Shown here in pieces: positions 21,956-32,237 of a DNA stretch of 64,000 nt (its first letter is position 1; each line of letters opens with the position of its first letter). The DNA is taken from the NCBI GenBank assembly GCA_003116995.1, contig BDSL01000032.1, positions 558,001 through 622,000 on the forward strand. Direction: 5' to 3'. The translations under genes and the position numbers were made by a program. The notes beneath the pieces were generated by a model. The model was not told where the DNA came from. It did no database searches and was given only the letters and a program-made list of their open reading frames with translations. Source of the DNA: Yamagishiella unicocca (lineage: Eukaryota > Chlorophyta > Chlorophyceae > Chlamydomonadales > Volvocaceae).

Positions 21956-24114
21956 CTACGCGGCCGTCTCCGCCGACACAACTTGCTCCGGCCCCGTGGT
22001 CGACCCCGGCGAGTACGTTTCCGCCGCCGCCACCGCCACCACCTCCGCCAGCAGGTCCTCCAGCCCCAACCCCGCCCCCGCCCGCATCTTCTCCACGAAC
22101 CCCGGGCTGCTCTTTCGCAGCGTCTCCAGGGGGGGCATCACGGCGGCCGTCAGCTGCCCGCCGTACACGCAGCCAGTGTCGAGCCCCGTGGCGTGCGGGT
22201 GCAGCTGCAGGCCCCGGCGGGCGTCGTGGCCGAAGAACACGTGAGGGGGCCCGCGCCACAGCGCCGCCCACGCCTCGCCGCCCTCCTTGGCCTTCTCCAC
22301 TGGCCTGTACCTGCGAGCACGGCAAGCGAGGCGGGACGCGCGGAGCGGGTCGGCCTCCATGCGCCCACTCACAGGCATGGCAGCTGGTTCGTCCTGAGGA
22401 CCGGAGGCGCTGCGCGCGGCCGCATTGCTTGGACTAAGGCGCGCGCAGGCAAGAGCCGGAGGGAGGTGTACAGGAAATCAGGGATGCACACCAAACACAG
22501 GCCCCCCCTGCCGATGACTCCCCGATCAGTCCCCGATTACGGTTCCGACCCAAATGGCCCCGGCCCGCCGATTATCCCCTGATTACTATTCCGTATTTCC
22601 GTCCCCAATGGCCCCGACCCACCTGGAGGAGGAGGCCCCGCCGCCGCCGCCCTGCCCTTGGGAGGGCGCAGCGGCAGGGGCGGGAGACGACCCGCTGGCC
22701 GCCACCGCCGCCACCGCCGCCACCGCCGCCACCGCCGCTGCTGCCGCCGTAGTGTCCTGGACTCCTGCGGTGCATGATTCCGATCCCGATCCCCTCCCCT
22801 GGGTCGCCGCCTCGCCTTCCAACACCACATTCCTCATCTTGTACATGGCCCACATGTCCTGCTGCTCCAGTGGCACGTCAGGAACCAGGCCTTGAGCGAC
22901 CAGGAAGGAGCATGGAAAGCGACGGGGCAGCGCGGAAGCGCGTGTTTGAGGGTGCATGATGAAGGGGTAGGACGGGGGTTGCTGGCCTCGAGGTATCCGA
23001 GGGGATTTTGAGGAGGACCGAGGTATCCGAGGGGGAGGGCGCACGACAAAACACATTGGCAGGTCAGGCAGGCCGGACGGCGGGTTTGCGCTCCGGAGGC
23101 TCATCCGGCAGCCCCTCATCCCAGCAGCAGCAGCCAGTGCCGTACCGTACGGCAACCCCCCTCATCCCAGCAGCAGCAGCCAGTGCCGTACCGTACGGCA
23201 ACCCACGTGACGCCATGCGGCGACGCGCCACGAGCAGACGCCTGTATTCGTTGACCACGATTCCCGCAACCCCCGCAGCCCCGCGACCCGCGCGCGCACC
23301 CGCGTGTACGACGGCCACGCCGTACTCTGGCACCGAGACCGTGAACGGCAGCCCCAGAAGCACCGCCGCCTGCTCGTCCGTCATGGACCGGACCCATTCG
23401 TACTTCGGATTGAGTGGCTGACTGCCACTGCGGAAGCCCAGCCATGCGGAGAGCACCGCGTCGTCGTGGTTGCCGCGGACCGCCCAGCAGCCCAGCTTGG
23501 GTACGGCATCCAGCACGGACAGCGACACAGGGCCCTTGTTGACGAGGTCCCCCGCGAGGACCAGGTTGTCGACGGCGTCGTTGTACTGAAGCTTGTCGAG
23601 CAGGCGGAAGAGCTCTGGCGTGCCGTGGAGGTCGCCTGTGGATGTCGGGTGCAGGCAGGGCGGCGCGGCGGAGGGGCCGGAGCGGGGGTATGAAGGGAGA
23701 CCCGGAGGTCGGCATTGGAGAGTAAAACCAATTAGGAAACGTTTGGTACGCTCGGAGCGGGGCGGGGATCGGAGCGGTGGCGTTGCTGGGCCGGGGACCG
23801 CGAGGAGGATTCGTGGGGGGTGCGGCTGCAGAGAAGGGAAGGGAAAGACGTGATCTCTTGGACGCCAGTGGGACCCCTTTTGTGAGGCGTGTCCCAGCCA
23901 AATGCTCACCCACAATAATCAGGCGTCCAGGTTTCACGGGTTCAATGCGGCGATGGACAACAGTTGGCACGGGGCAACCGTACGGCGTCAATGTCGCGGA
24001 AGGCTTAACAGGCCGTAAAGGGAGGCGAATTCTAGTCTGAGCCAAGCGATGCATGATGCGCAATAGCACGGCTAGCGCGGCAGTCCCGAGCAAGCCGTGT
24101 CGCCAGAAAGGCAT
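21956..24114 (-). CDS. ApaH-like metallophosphatase (387 aa, 4 exons)
   Basis: Exons 23910-24114, 23300-23635, 22623-22890 and 21956-22310 join in frame (1164 nt). PPP/ApaH-type metal-binding motifs are complete: GDLHG (69-73), GDLVNKG (97-103), GNHDD (123-127), VVHAG at the exon 2/3 junction, and FGHD (about 296-299) followed by [10 protein letters not shown]. The segment after HAG ([19 protein letters not shown]) matches eukaryotic ApaH-like phosphatases, which hydrolyse dinucleoside polyphosphates, cap-like structures or phosphoproteins. A hydrophobic N-terminus ([12 protein letters not shown]) suggests a membrane anchor or targeting sequence. Exon 3 carries an Ala/Val then Gly/Ser low-complexity insertion from (GCCACC)n DNA. 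The start was chosen as the ATG opening the exon that supplies RLIIVG. It is divergent from the TMEM230-like gene, with 425 bp between the start codons. Confidence 0.9.
23112..23205. repeat. Tandem duplication of about 45 bp with CCGTACGG palindrome
   Basis: CCCTCATCCCAGCAGCAGCA followed by GCCAGTGCCGTACCGTACGG occurs twice in direct succession, in the intron between phosphatase exons 2 and 3. Confidence 0.85.
23705..23745. repeat. Short interspersed repeat (phosphatase intron)
   Basis: GGCATTGGAGAGTAAAACCA then ATTAGGAAACGTTTGG resembles 62225-62272 (CGATTAGGAAACGTTTGAG) and 8470-8520. Confidence 0.45.
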
Positions 24115-24539
24115 CCGATGGCTTTACTGTTCACGATTACCAAACCGAGCGCGACATAACAACCCAAAGCAGCATGTACACAAAGCGCTGGGGTACCGTG
24201 GAGAGTACGAGGGTGGCAGGTGATTAGGAAGAGAGCTGCAGGACGGAGCCGCGCGCGCGTGTACTTCGACCCGTAACAGTACCCTTATCGTCTTGGTATG
24301 GTACGTTGTAATACAGAACTTAAATGCACTCTGTCAGTAAAGGCTGAATTTGTAAGGAGCTTCTGGTCTCGGGGCACGCATTTGTTGTTTAGCCTGCCAA
24401 GCGCGGCTCAAGCGCTTCAGATACTCCTTTCCGCGTAGTTCCATTGACCATAATCCGACCAAGATCAGAAACTCCTGTGGAACAGAGCGCATGTGAGGGC
24501 AGGGGCACTACCGTCAGGTCCTTCCGCGAGCGCCCAAGA

Positions 24540-25052
24540 ATGAGCCTTCGCCTCGACCCCTACACGGACACCGATTTTCAGTTCGGTGACGTTAACGTTA
24601 GTCGGCCCTGGAAGAAGGTAAGCAACGGCTCTCCTCGGCAGTCGTTAGGTTTAACGCCATTCGTCTCACACCATTCGCTTTGCCGCAGGTGGCCCTCGCC
24701 ATCGGTCTGCTTCTTGGTGGAACCATCCTACTAGCTGTGGGTCTTGGCCTGTACCTCTCCGGAAAGCAGGAGTCGGGCGGTAGGTAGACGGACGTAAACC
24801 ACGTCAGGCTGACACCTCCTGGACCTGCCAGTGTTAGCCTTCTGACACCAGTTGGCCGGCGCAGGGGCTTTGTGCACCTCTGGTCTTATATGCGCCCTGT
24901 GCCACCCCTCCCCTCCTCTTGCCATCACAGGTCTGCCCCTCATCATCCTGGGTAGCATCACCTTCATCCCTGGTGCCTACCACACGCGCATAGCTTACCT
25001 GGCCTGGAAGGGCCAGTCGGGGTACAGCCTCAACCAAATCCCCGACTTTTAA
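24540..25052 (+). CDS. TMEM230-like small membrane protein (96 aa, 3 exons)
   Basis: Exons 24540-24617, 24689-24779 and 24931-25052 splice in frame. The product has a polar N-terminus (MSLRLDPYTDTDFQFGDVNV) and two hydrophobic spans: VALAIGLLLGGTILLAVGLG and, after a short SGKQESGG turn, LPLIILGSITFIPG. The family signature FIPGAYHTRIAYLAWKGQ and the terminal GYSLNQIPDF are diagnostic of TMEM230 (UPF0414), a conserved protein of secretory and endolysosomal membranes. Animal members act in vesicle trafficking; the algal role is inferred. Length is slightly below the usual 110-120 residues because the N-terminus is short. A TGTAA signal sits 448 bp after the stop. Confidence 0.93.
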
Positions 25053-25499
25053 TCGCCTGACGGCACCCCACTAGGTCGGCCCCGCATTAATTGTTTTTTC
25101 CGTTGCTGCGGCGGGGCAAAGTGAATCACCTAGTTCGAACAATGAATCCGGCGCTGTCGATTGTCTTATTGATCAAAGGCATGGGTGACCAGCGTGTTTT
25201 GTGAGAACACGCGCATCACGTTTGGAGTTTGCCTTGCTAAACTGCCGATTACGTATCATATGTCCCTTTTTGCCTGATGATTCGGCATGTTGAAGACGTG
25301 ATGTTGCGTCCGGAACAGTGGGAGGACGTGGTGTTTCACTATTTATTGGTGTGGCGAGTGTAGAAAAATTCCTGCTACAGTAATATGGGAACGGCCTAAT
25401 ATACACTTGATTCTCGATCAGCACGAGCGCCTGGCTTTGCGCAAGCCATGGAATTGTATGTCGGGGACAGGCGCAACATAGACATAATTGCATGAACAC

Positions 25500-25504
25500 T
25501 GTAA
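25500..25504 (+). terminator. TGTAA polyadenylation signal, TMEM230-like gene
   Basis: First plus-strand TGTAA after the stop codon. Confidence 0.55.
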
Positions 25505-27201
25505 TCCGCAGCATCAATACGCGTTCAGGACACCGGAATAGAACACCATGTCCAGATGAAGGTTGGTGCCACTTTTATTCCATCAGCATGGATGAAGCAT
25601 GGCAGTTTGGAAACCCATCCCCAACGTAATAGCCAGTCTCACTAACACGACCAGAAAGCGCAAATTAGTACCACAAAAACCTCCCGATGCAGCTAAGGCC
25701 ACACATAATTCTGCCGCAGAGCCTGAGACAAAGTCCCAAACAGCAGCTCACGCGGCGGCCGCAGACGTCACTGCGACCATTGCAATCAAACACACGCCCG
25801 GCAACTTGCCCCGAATGTGCCATGTTTTACGGCATCCTTGTAAACACACACGCAACCCTTAAAACGAGCATAGCGCATTATACGTCGCCCCTGCGTCCAT
25901 TCCACCGAGCTGCAAGAGGGAGGAGGGACAACGACGCGCATGAATGAATAAGGTGCCTGAACCGATGGCTCAACGGGTATGAATACGGTAAGCCGGTCTC
26001 TTCAGATTGATACCCGACTAAGCCGAGCTAAATTAGTCTGCGCAAAGGCTCGGGGCCACGAAAGCGAAGCATCCGCCTTGCGCCTAGGACCACACCGAAC
26101 GCCAAGGAGAGAGGCGCGTGTTTCCCGGCGCGGCGCCACCAAATGGAGCTGTATCGGTCGCAGTCGCTGCCCGGGCCGAAGGTGGCCCCGCAGCACACGC
26201 ACAATCCCAAAACACAAGCCAGCATCTTCCCAAATGTCACCCTGCGTACGAAGCCCTGCGCCGCGCCAGCCGCGCCGAGCACCAAAAACCGCGTGTCCAG
26301 TCGTTATATATTCGCGGGCTGGTAAGGAGCTGCAAAAGGAACGAACCCGCCTCCCCGTAGACGTCATGCCTACGAACCACATGCCATCCCTTGGCAAAGC
26401 AAAAGAATACGCCAACGGACGGGCCTACCCGCCGCACCGAGAAGCTAAGCAACCAGCCGCCTTGGCAACCGCGGGACCCAGGACCGGGCTTTCCGAAGCA
26501 ACCGGTCGGCCGGCGAAAAGCGTACAAAGCGAACCTCTCCTGCGCACCCTATCCGCAATACACGACACACGCATGCGTGGACTTAGCTGGCCCCGGCACA
26601 TGAGGAAACCAACGCCCCTGATGAAGGCGAACCGAGCGACGAACCCGATTCGTCGCACATGTCCCCATGCACGCCTGCAAAGCGGCATAACAGAACCCCT
26701 CGTCACGGTTATTGTCTCAAATACGGAATCAATGCTGCCCGTCGCGCCTCGGGGGACGTTCTCGCCTCGCGCGCATCGAACGGGTCAGTGAGCATCGGGA
26801 GCCGTGTGTACGGCACCCCAACTCTAAGGATCAGCTTAGCACTGGGGGCTGTCAATAGCCTCTCCTACTTATCACCATCACCTCGCCGTCACCAACCGCA
26901 ATAGCACCCATAGTAGAGTAGGGTAGGTGCAGGCCTCTGGACGAGAGACACACGCATCCGGGCCGCACAGTGCGGCCCCAAACCGCAAGAGCGCAAACTC
27001 TTTACCCCTGTCGGAGGGTGCCATAAGAAATCCACGGCTCTCCAAGCCATCCACATCCGCGGCCTTCCCTGCTCTCTGTCGCAAGCCCTCTGTTGAATCT
27101 GCACCTTTGGTACACTTCATCGTCAATATGCATCGAACGGCACAGTATTTCCCATACACAATAATGGATCTGGCCTCTCAGGCGTATCATTGCCGAAGCG
27201 C

Positions 27202-27206
27202 TTACA
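27202..27206 (-). terminator. TGTAA polyadenylation signal, CCCH gene
   Basis: First minus-strand TGTAA below the stop codon at 27579, giving a 3' UTR of about 0.4 kb. Confidence 0.5.
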
Positions 27207-27578
27207 GGCGCGCGCCGCGGGGGAAAGCGGTGCAGGCGCGCCTGTCAATTAAGCACACAAAAAGTTGGCGGCATGCCCTATACGGAACAACAAGCATGCG
27301 CCCTGGCGGCTCCACTTAAATGAGGTCAACCGAAACGAAACCCACAAGCATGGCTATGATGGACGCAAAAGCGGCAATCCTCGCAACACTTTTATTAGGC
27401 GTGTCGCTATCTGAATAACTTCCTCCACTTATGACTTAGGTGGTATGGAGGGAAGGCGTGAGTTCCCGTATATACAGGCCAACCCCAGAGCCAGTGCAGG
27501 CGCTTTCATGAACCGCAGCACACCCAGACGGCGGCCTCCGCGCGACTGCGCCTCACTCCGCTGCCCAGCCGGCCCACT

Positions 27579-30375
27579 TCAGTTGCTGACGGACAGCAGC
27601 TGTGCTAGCAGCTGCGACAGTGACGACACGAGCTGCTCCTTGTTCACTCCGTGGTCCTGAAGGCGAGAAACCAAGTCGTTCAAGTAGGATTGGTCGACGC
27701 CACTGCCAGGGCCGCCGTTCGAGCTGCCGGTGCCGGAGTTGCCGGCAGCGGCAGCCGCCTGAGCGGCCTGCAGCATCCCCTCGTACGACACGGCGTCAGC
27801 CATCCTAGGCGGCGACCCAGCAACTTGAATTAGAGGCTGGTGATGTTGGTAGGAAGCCTCCCCAGTAATCGGTTCGCCGGCCGAGTTGGTCGACAACGGC
27901 GTAAGGCTGCCACTGTGCAGCGGCGAGCCGGTGTTGTCCTGCAGCGGCGGCGACAAGACGCGGCCGCTGTTGCTGCCAGAGTTGCCAGAGTTGCTGCGCC
28001 GCATCGCCGCCGGAGGCAGCGACAGCGCGCCGCTCGCCAGGGCGTTGTTTACCAGCGGCAGCAGCGACTCGAGGCCCGCCAGGTCCTTCGAGCAAAGCAT
28101 GCTGAGCTTGTTGCCAGAGTCGGAGACCCGCGAGTGGTGCGGGTGCATGTTGGAAAACCCGTTGGGCATAGGCACCTGGAAGCTGGCACCAGGGTCGCTC
28201 AAGCGCGGCGGCGCTTGCGGGTTGCCCAGCGTGTCGAACGCCGCCGCGCCGCCGCCACCGAAGCCGCCCATGGCTGTGCTCCCCGCGGAGACGCCGGGGC
28301 CGAGGCTGCCCATGCCCGCTCCGCGCACTTGGATGAGCGAATCCGACTCCACAGAATTAATAGACGGCGTGTGCGCCAGGGAGGACAGCTCTCGCCGAGC
28401 GCTCATAGACCGGGAATTGGTCAGGGCCGAGCCGCTGGCGCCGCCCACGATCTCGCGCTGCGGGTAGGCACGCTCCATGGCAGCCGCGGCGGACTGCAGA
28501 GGCGAGTTCGCGCTGGCAGCGAGCTCTCGGGAGAAGGCGCGCTCCATGGCGGCGGCGGCGGCGTTGAGCGGCACCGAGTTCATGTCGCTGGACAGCGCGT
28601 GCTGCATGGAGGTGGTGTTGAAAACAGCGCCCACGCCCAGGTCGTTTGACATCGCCCGCTGCATGTTGGCTGCATTGAGAGCCGAGTTCACCTCGTTCGA
28701 CATGGCGCGCTGCATGCTGCCCTGCACCGACATGGAGAGCAGCATGTTGGCTGCATCGGGAATGCCGTTCATGGAAGGGCGGGACCTGTTCATGCCGCAG
28801 AGGTTGCCGTCGTTCCGACCGTTCATGGAAGCCCGCCCCTGCATGAATGTTGCCCGCTCCGGCAGGCCATTCAGGGACGGTCGGCCGGGCATCATCATGC
28901 TAGAACCGTCTGGCACGCCGGACATTGAGGCGCGGAAGGCCGCTGCGCTGGCGTCCTGGAGACCCGACAGCGATCCACGCGCCGACATAAACTCTGGCAC
29001 GCCGCTCATCGACGCACGCGCCGACATGATGGTGGCGGCGTCAGGAAGTCCGTTAATTGAAGCGCGGTTTGACGGAGGAAGCGGTTGCTGCAGGGCGTGC
29101 TGCAGCGCCGAGCCTAGGTCCGGCATAAGCGTCTGCATAAGCGGAGGCATTGTTGCCTGTTGCATCTGCTCCATAGCCGACGACGGCAGCATGCCGTTCT
29201 CCTGTGCCATGATAATCTGCATGAGGTACTCGCGCTCGTCGCCTTCCTTGTCGTCGGTGCATGGCACGCAACGCAACTCCTCCGCACTGTGTGCGAAGAA
29301 GCAGATAGACCGGTTGCAGTTGCGTCCGAAAGAACACAGGCGTGTCTTGTACCTGAAGCGACACAATTGCTGAGGGTTTCGAGCTGATCATGGCACGCGG
29401 CCGAGGTCACATCAAGCACGCGTATATTCCTGACAGTCCGAAAGAAACAAGCATAGCAAATACTTAGCGAAGTGCACGGAATTACACTGCGAAAATTACG
29501 ACAGGACCGACCTTTCGTGAAACAAATCGCACCCACGCACCTGGAAGGGTGAAGCCAATGCTCGAAAACGTTGTGCGCGTAGCTGCAGGAGTCTCCCAAT
29601 GGGCATGTCTTCTTCTGCAAGGGCCGAGACCACGGCCGCAAAAAACTAACGTTGAAAGCAGTCGACAGAAACCAGAAGGCAAGTTCAAGCACTTACCGCC
29701 TTTACAAGTGGGCACAAAACTGCCTTGTAGTTTACACTGCGAGGGCAGCGCCGCCGAGCTGTCTCGCCGATATGTGCGCAAGGGCAGAGGGTCCACTTGT
29801 GGCTGTATGTCTTGGCGCAGGGCACAACCTGCAGGGATCGCCAATGCGAGGCACAACGATACTGAATTAACCAGAAAGCCAAGCAATGCTGCTGGCAGTG
29901 TGGGCGTGTCTGCGCGCGTTTTAGCCGAAGAAATGCCAAAGGAGAAGATAAGCGCTCGGCTGCCTCACAGCGCCCGGCAGACATTTGCCGGCAGCCCCAG
30001 TGGACCACCAAAGCGCCCTACTGCTGCTCGAACGATCTTTTCCCACTCCAGCACAAATTCGAGGAAACTTCGCTATCGAGCTAACCGCCGATGTGCAGTT
30101 GAGGTCCTATCACCCACACGCACCTTGAACTCGTCAGTCCAGAAACTATCCGGCAGGTTCAAAGCACGCAAGGCGCTGACGCAGTCTTCTCCTGTATTGC
30201 CGGAGAGCCGGCGTAGCAGTGCTTCGTCGGACAAAAGGTGGCATAGCCTCGTACCCTGGACACCTGGCGTCTGGCCTGGAATTGTAAATGGCTGCCCTAG
30301 CATCTTGGCTGGGCTTTGCTGGGTGCGAACGGCCGCACCAGAATGGAGTCTGAAAACGAAAGCGCTGGTCCTCAA
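27579..30375 (-). CDS. Plant-type tandem CCCH zinc-finger protein (RR-TZF, 743 aa)
   Basis: Exons 30124-30375, 29697-29828, 29541-29614 and 27579-29352 join in frame. The RR-TZF module spans exons 2-4. An Arg-rich pre-finger domain (PCAKTYSHKWTLCPCAH, GETARRR) is followed by finger 1, C-x8-C-x5-C-x3-H (ending CPLGDSCSYAH). After 16 residues comes finger 2, C-x5-C-x4-C-x3-H (CSFGRNCNRSICFFAH). This is the exact plant spacing. Such proteins bind RNA and control mRNA turnover or translation, often in P-bodies and in stress signalling. The long last exon is low-complexity with two motif families: R-(A/P)-S-(M/I/L)-x-G units and (M)QRAMSN/MERAF units. The start could instead be the in-frame Met at about 30303. 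Near the N-terminus, LLRRLSGNTGEDCVSALRAL may be a helical domain. Confidence 0.92.
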
Positions 30376-32237
30376 AGGAATGAATCAACTTGCCCGAATT
30401 AACAACGTAGCAAAGTGGCTGCCGTTTCCTTAAACTTTATATGTTTATGTGTGTAAAGGTAGTATGCCAAGGGCTAAAGTTGATAGATTTGACGGCATGC
30501 CCGTACATGCCGTGGTTGTAGTACTTTTTCCCAGTTTCGGGGACTAAGAAACATGCACGACGCTCATTGGTATGACGCTAAAGCTGCAACCCTTTGGCTT
30601 GCCTATTGTCGTTCTTTACGAGTTCTCCGTTTCCCAACCCAGAGTTGCGTGGCACACGCGTGGTGGGCTTGGCCGATGTCGAATGTTTATAGTCCATAAT
30701 GTTAAGCACAAACAATGTGTGCGAGGCTGTCTTTGTCAGCGCTTGGTAACTTGCTGTTCGAAGACCGCATGTCGCAGGCGATGGTTCCGTCGGCCTGACA
30801 TGCGATGTCAGGGCTGCACCTAGCATTTGTCGTTTCAATTATCTAGAACAGCCTGGCCTCCTTCCAGCGACCCCCGGTTCCACACGCGGTCGGACACTGC
30901 CGACATGAGGCCCCACAGTCACGCTACGCGATAGTCCCCTTCAGAGCTCCAATCCTAATGCGGTCGCCCCAGTATCACGCATACATTGTTTTGTCATTTG
31001 CCACTCATCAGACACGCTGTTTGGGTTCCTTGGGCGCACGAAACCTTAACTGCCGGCACGCAGGTAGGGACGTAGGGTAGGTTCGATTGACTCGACTACG
31101 CAGGGTTCAGCTACAGCCATTCGGTTCGATACGGTCAGCTGTTTTGGTATTTTGCACATGTCAATTTCATCGTTGACAAGAGACAACACGCGAGCTGAAC
31201 GCTCCGCTTCGTGCCGTGTGCCTGTGCCGCCGGCGGCCGACATCTCCTGTTAGAAATAAGACTCAAAACGTATGCGCGATGCAGTAAGCCGTGCCTCCTC
31301 AGCGCTCAAGTATCAAGTTCCCACGGAGTTTTAATGGTCTACTTCCGACGTATTCCTGAATCCAGCGCTAATGCTGAAGCCGGGCAGCGCATCTTCCGAT
31401 ACGCCCAGTTCGCAAACACAACCGCGCTCAGGGCCACCCTTGGTGCGCTGCTGCCGGCAACCTGTACTTTTCTACCAGTGGCTGCTAGCGGCAGCGTACG
31501 TGGCCATGTGGGATACACACGGCCTGCGGGCGTCCCACCCTGTGCCAGCGTCCCCCACCCCTTTTCAGCCCATCCACGCCTCGCATTACACACAACTCAA
31601 CCAAACCCCGGCCCGCAACACCGCCTATGGCGATGCGTCCGGCTTTCCCTCCGGTAGCCCCCCGGCGTTGTTGCCTTGCTGCTCCATACACGTAACTAAA
31701 CGCCAGCTCCGCCTTCCACCTACTGGTATACCGGTATCCTAACCGCCTTCCATCTAATGCGGTATACCGGTGTCCTACCGCCGCGTAAACTGGCCAAGGA
31801 GCCCATGCGCCAGTCCGCACCTCCTGTGCCGTGCCCTGCCCCTGGCCACGCAACAGCCTCCTTCCCGCACCACCAGCGCACACGCGGTTGTGTTGCACGG
31901 CCGGCATACCGCACAGCCTTGAAAACCACCAGCCAGCAGTCATTGCCGAATAGCACGAGTTGGCGCTTCGCGCTAATAGCCCCGCCCTGTCCTACACCTC
32001 TTTGCCTTGCCTCCCTAGTCCCCTCCTGCGGGCCCCACTTTGCGCCCTTCACGAGACACTCCCCGCCTCCTCCGTCCTCCTCGCATCTTCCCTTACCGCT
32101 ACCGCCGCGCCCGCCCGCCTCCTGCGGCTCCCAACCCCAACCACGCCCCGTTCCCAACTTTACAATTGCGCGCACCTAACTCCACCGCCGCGCCCGCGCC
32201 CAACCGACGCGCCGATTCCTCACGGCGGGCGGCTCCC
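30376..32237. other. Intergenic between CCCH and SPT5 genes
   Basis: The two genes are tandem on the minus strand, so this holds the CCCH promoter and the SPT5 3' UTR. Short direct repeats of GGTATACCGGT-type words occur at 31725-31775. No gene or RNA is recognised. Confidence 0.5.
32160..32164 (-). terminator. TGTAA polyadenylation signal, SPT5
   Basis: Minus-strand TGTAA about 75 nt after the SPT5 stop codon. Confidence 0.55.

Larger units (their letters stand above)
25053..27578. other. Convergent 3' regions and intergenic DNA
   Basis: This lies between the TMEM230-like gene (+) and the CCCH gene (-). It holds the presumed 3' UTRs of both. A 270-codon open frame (25979-26791, +) has no recognisable domain, compositional bias or splice partner; I leave it unannotated. 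Confidence 0.5.

Noticed and set aside
25979..26791. 270-codon open frame on the plus strand
   Set aside because: No domain, no homology I recognise, no splice context, and composition (Arg/Pro/Thr-rich) typical of a chance frame in GC-rich DNA within the convergent 3' regions.
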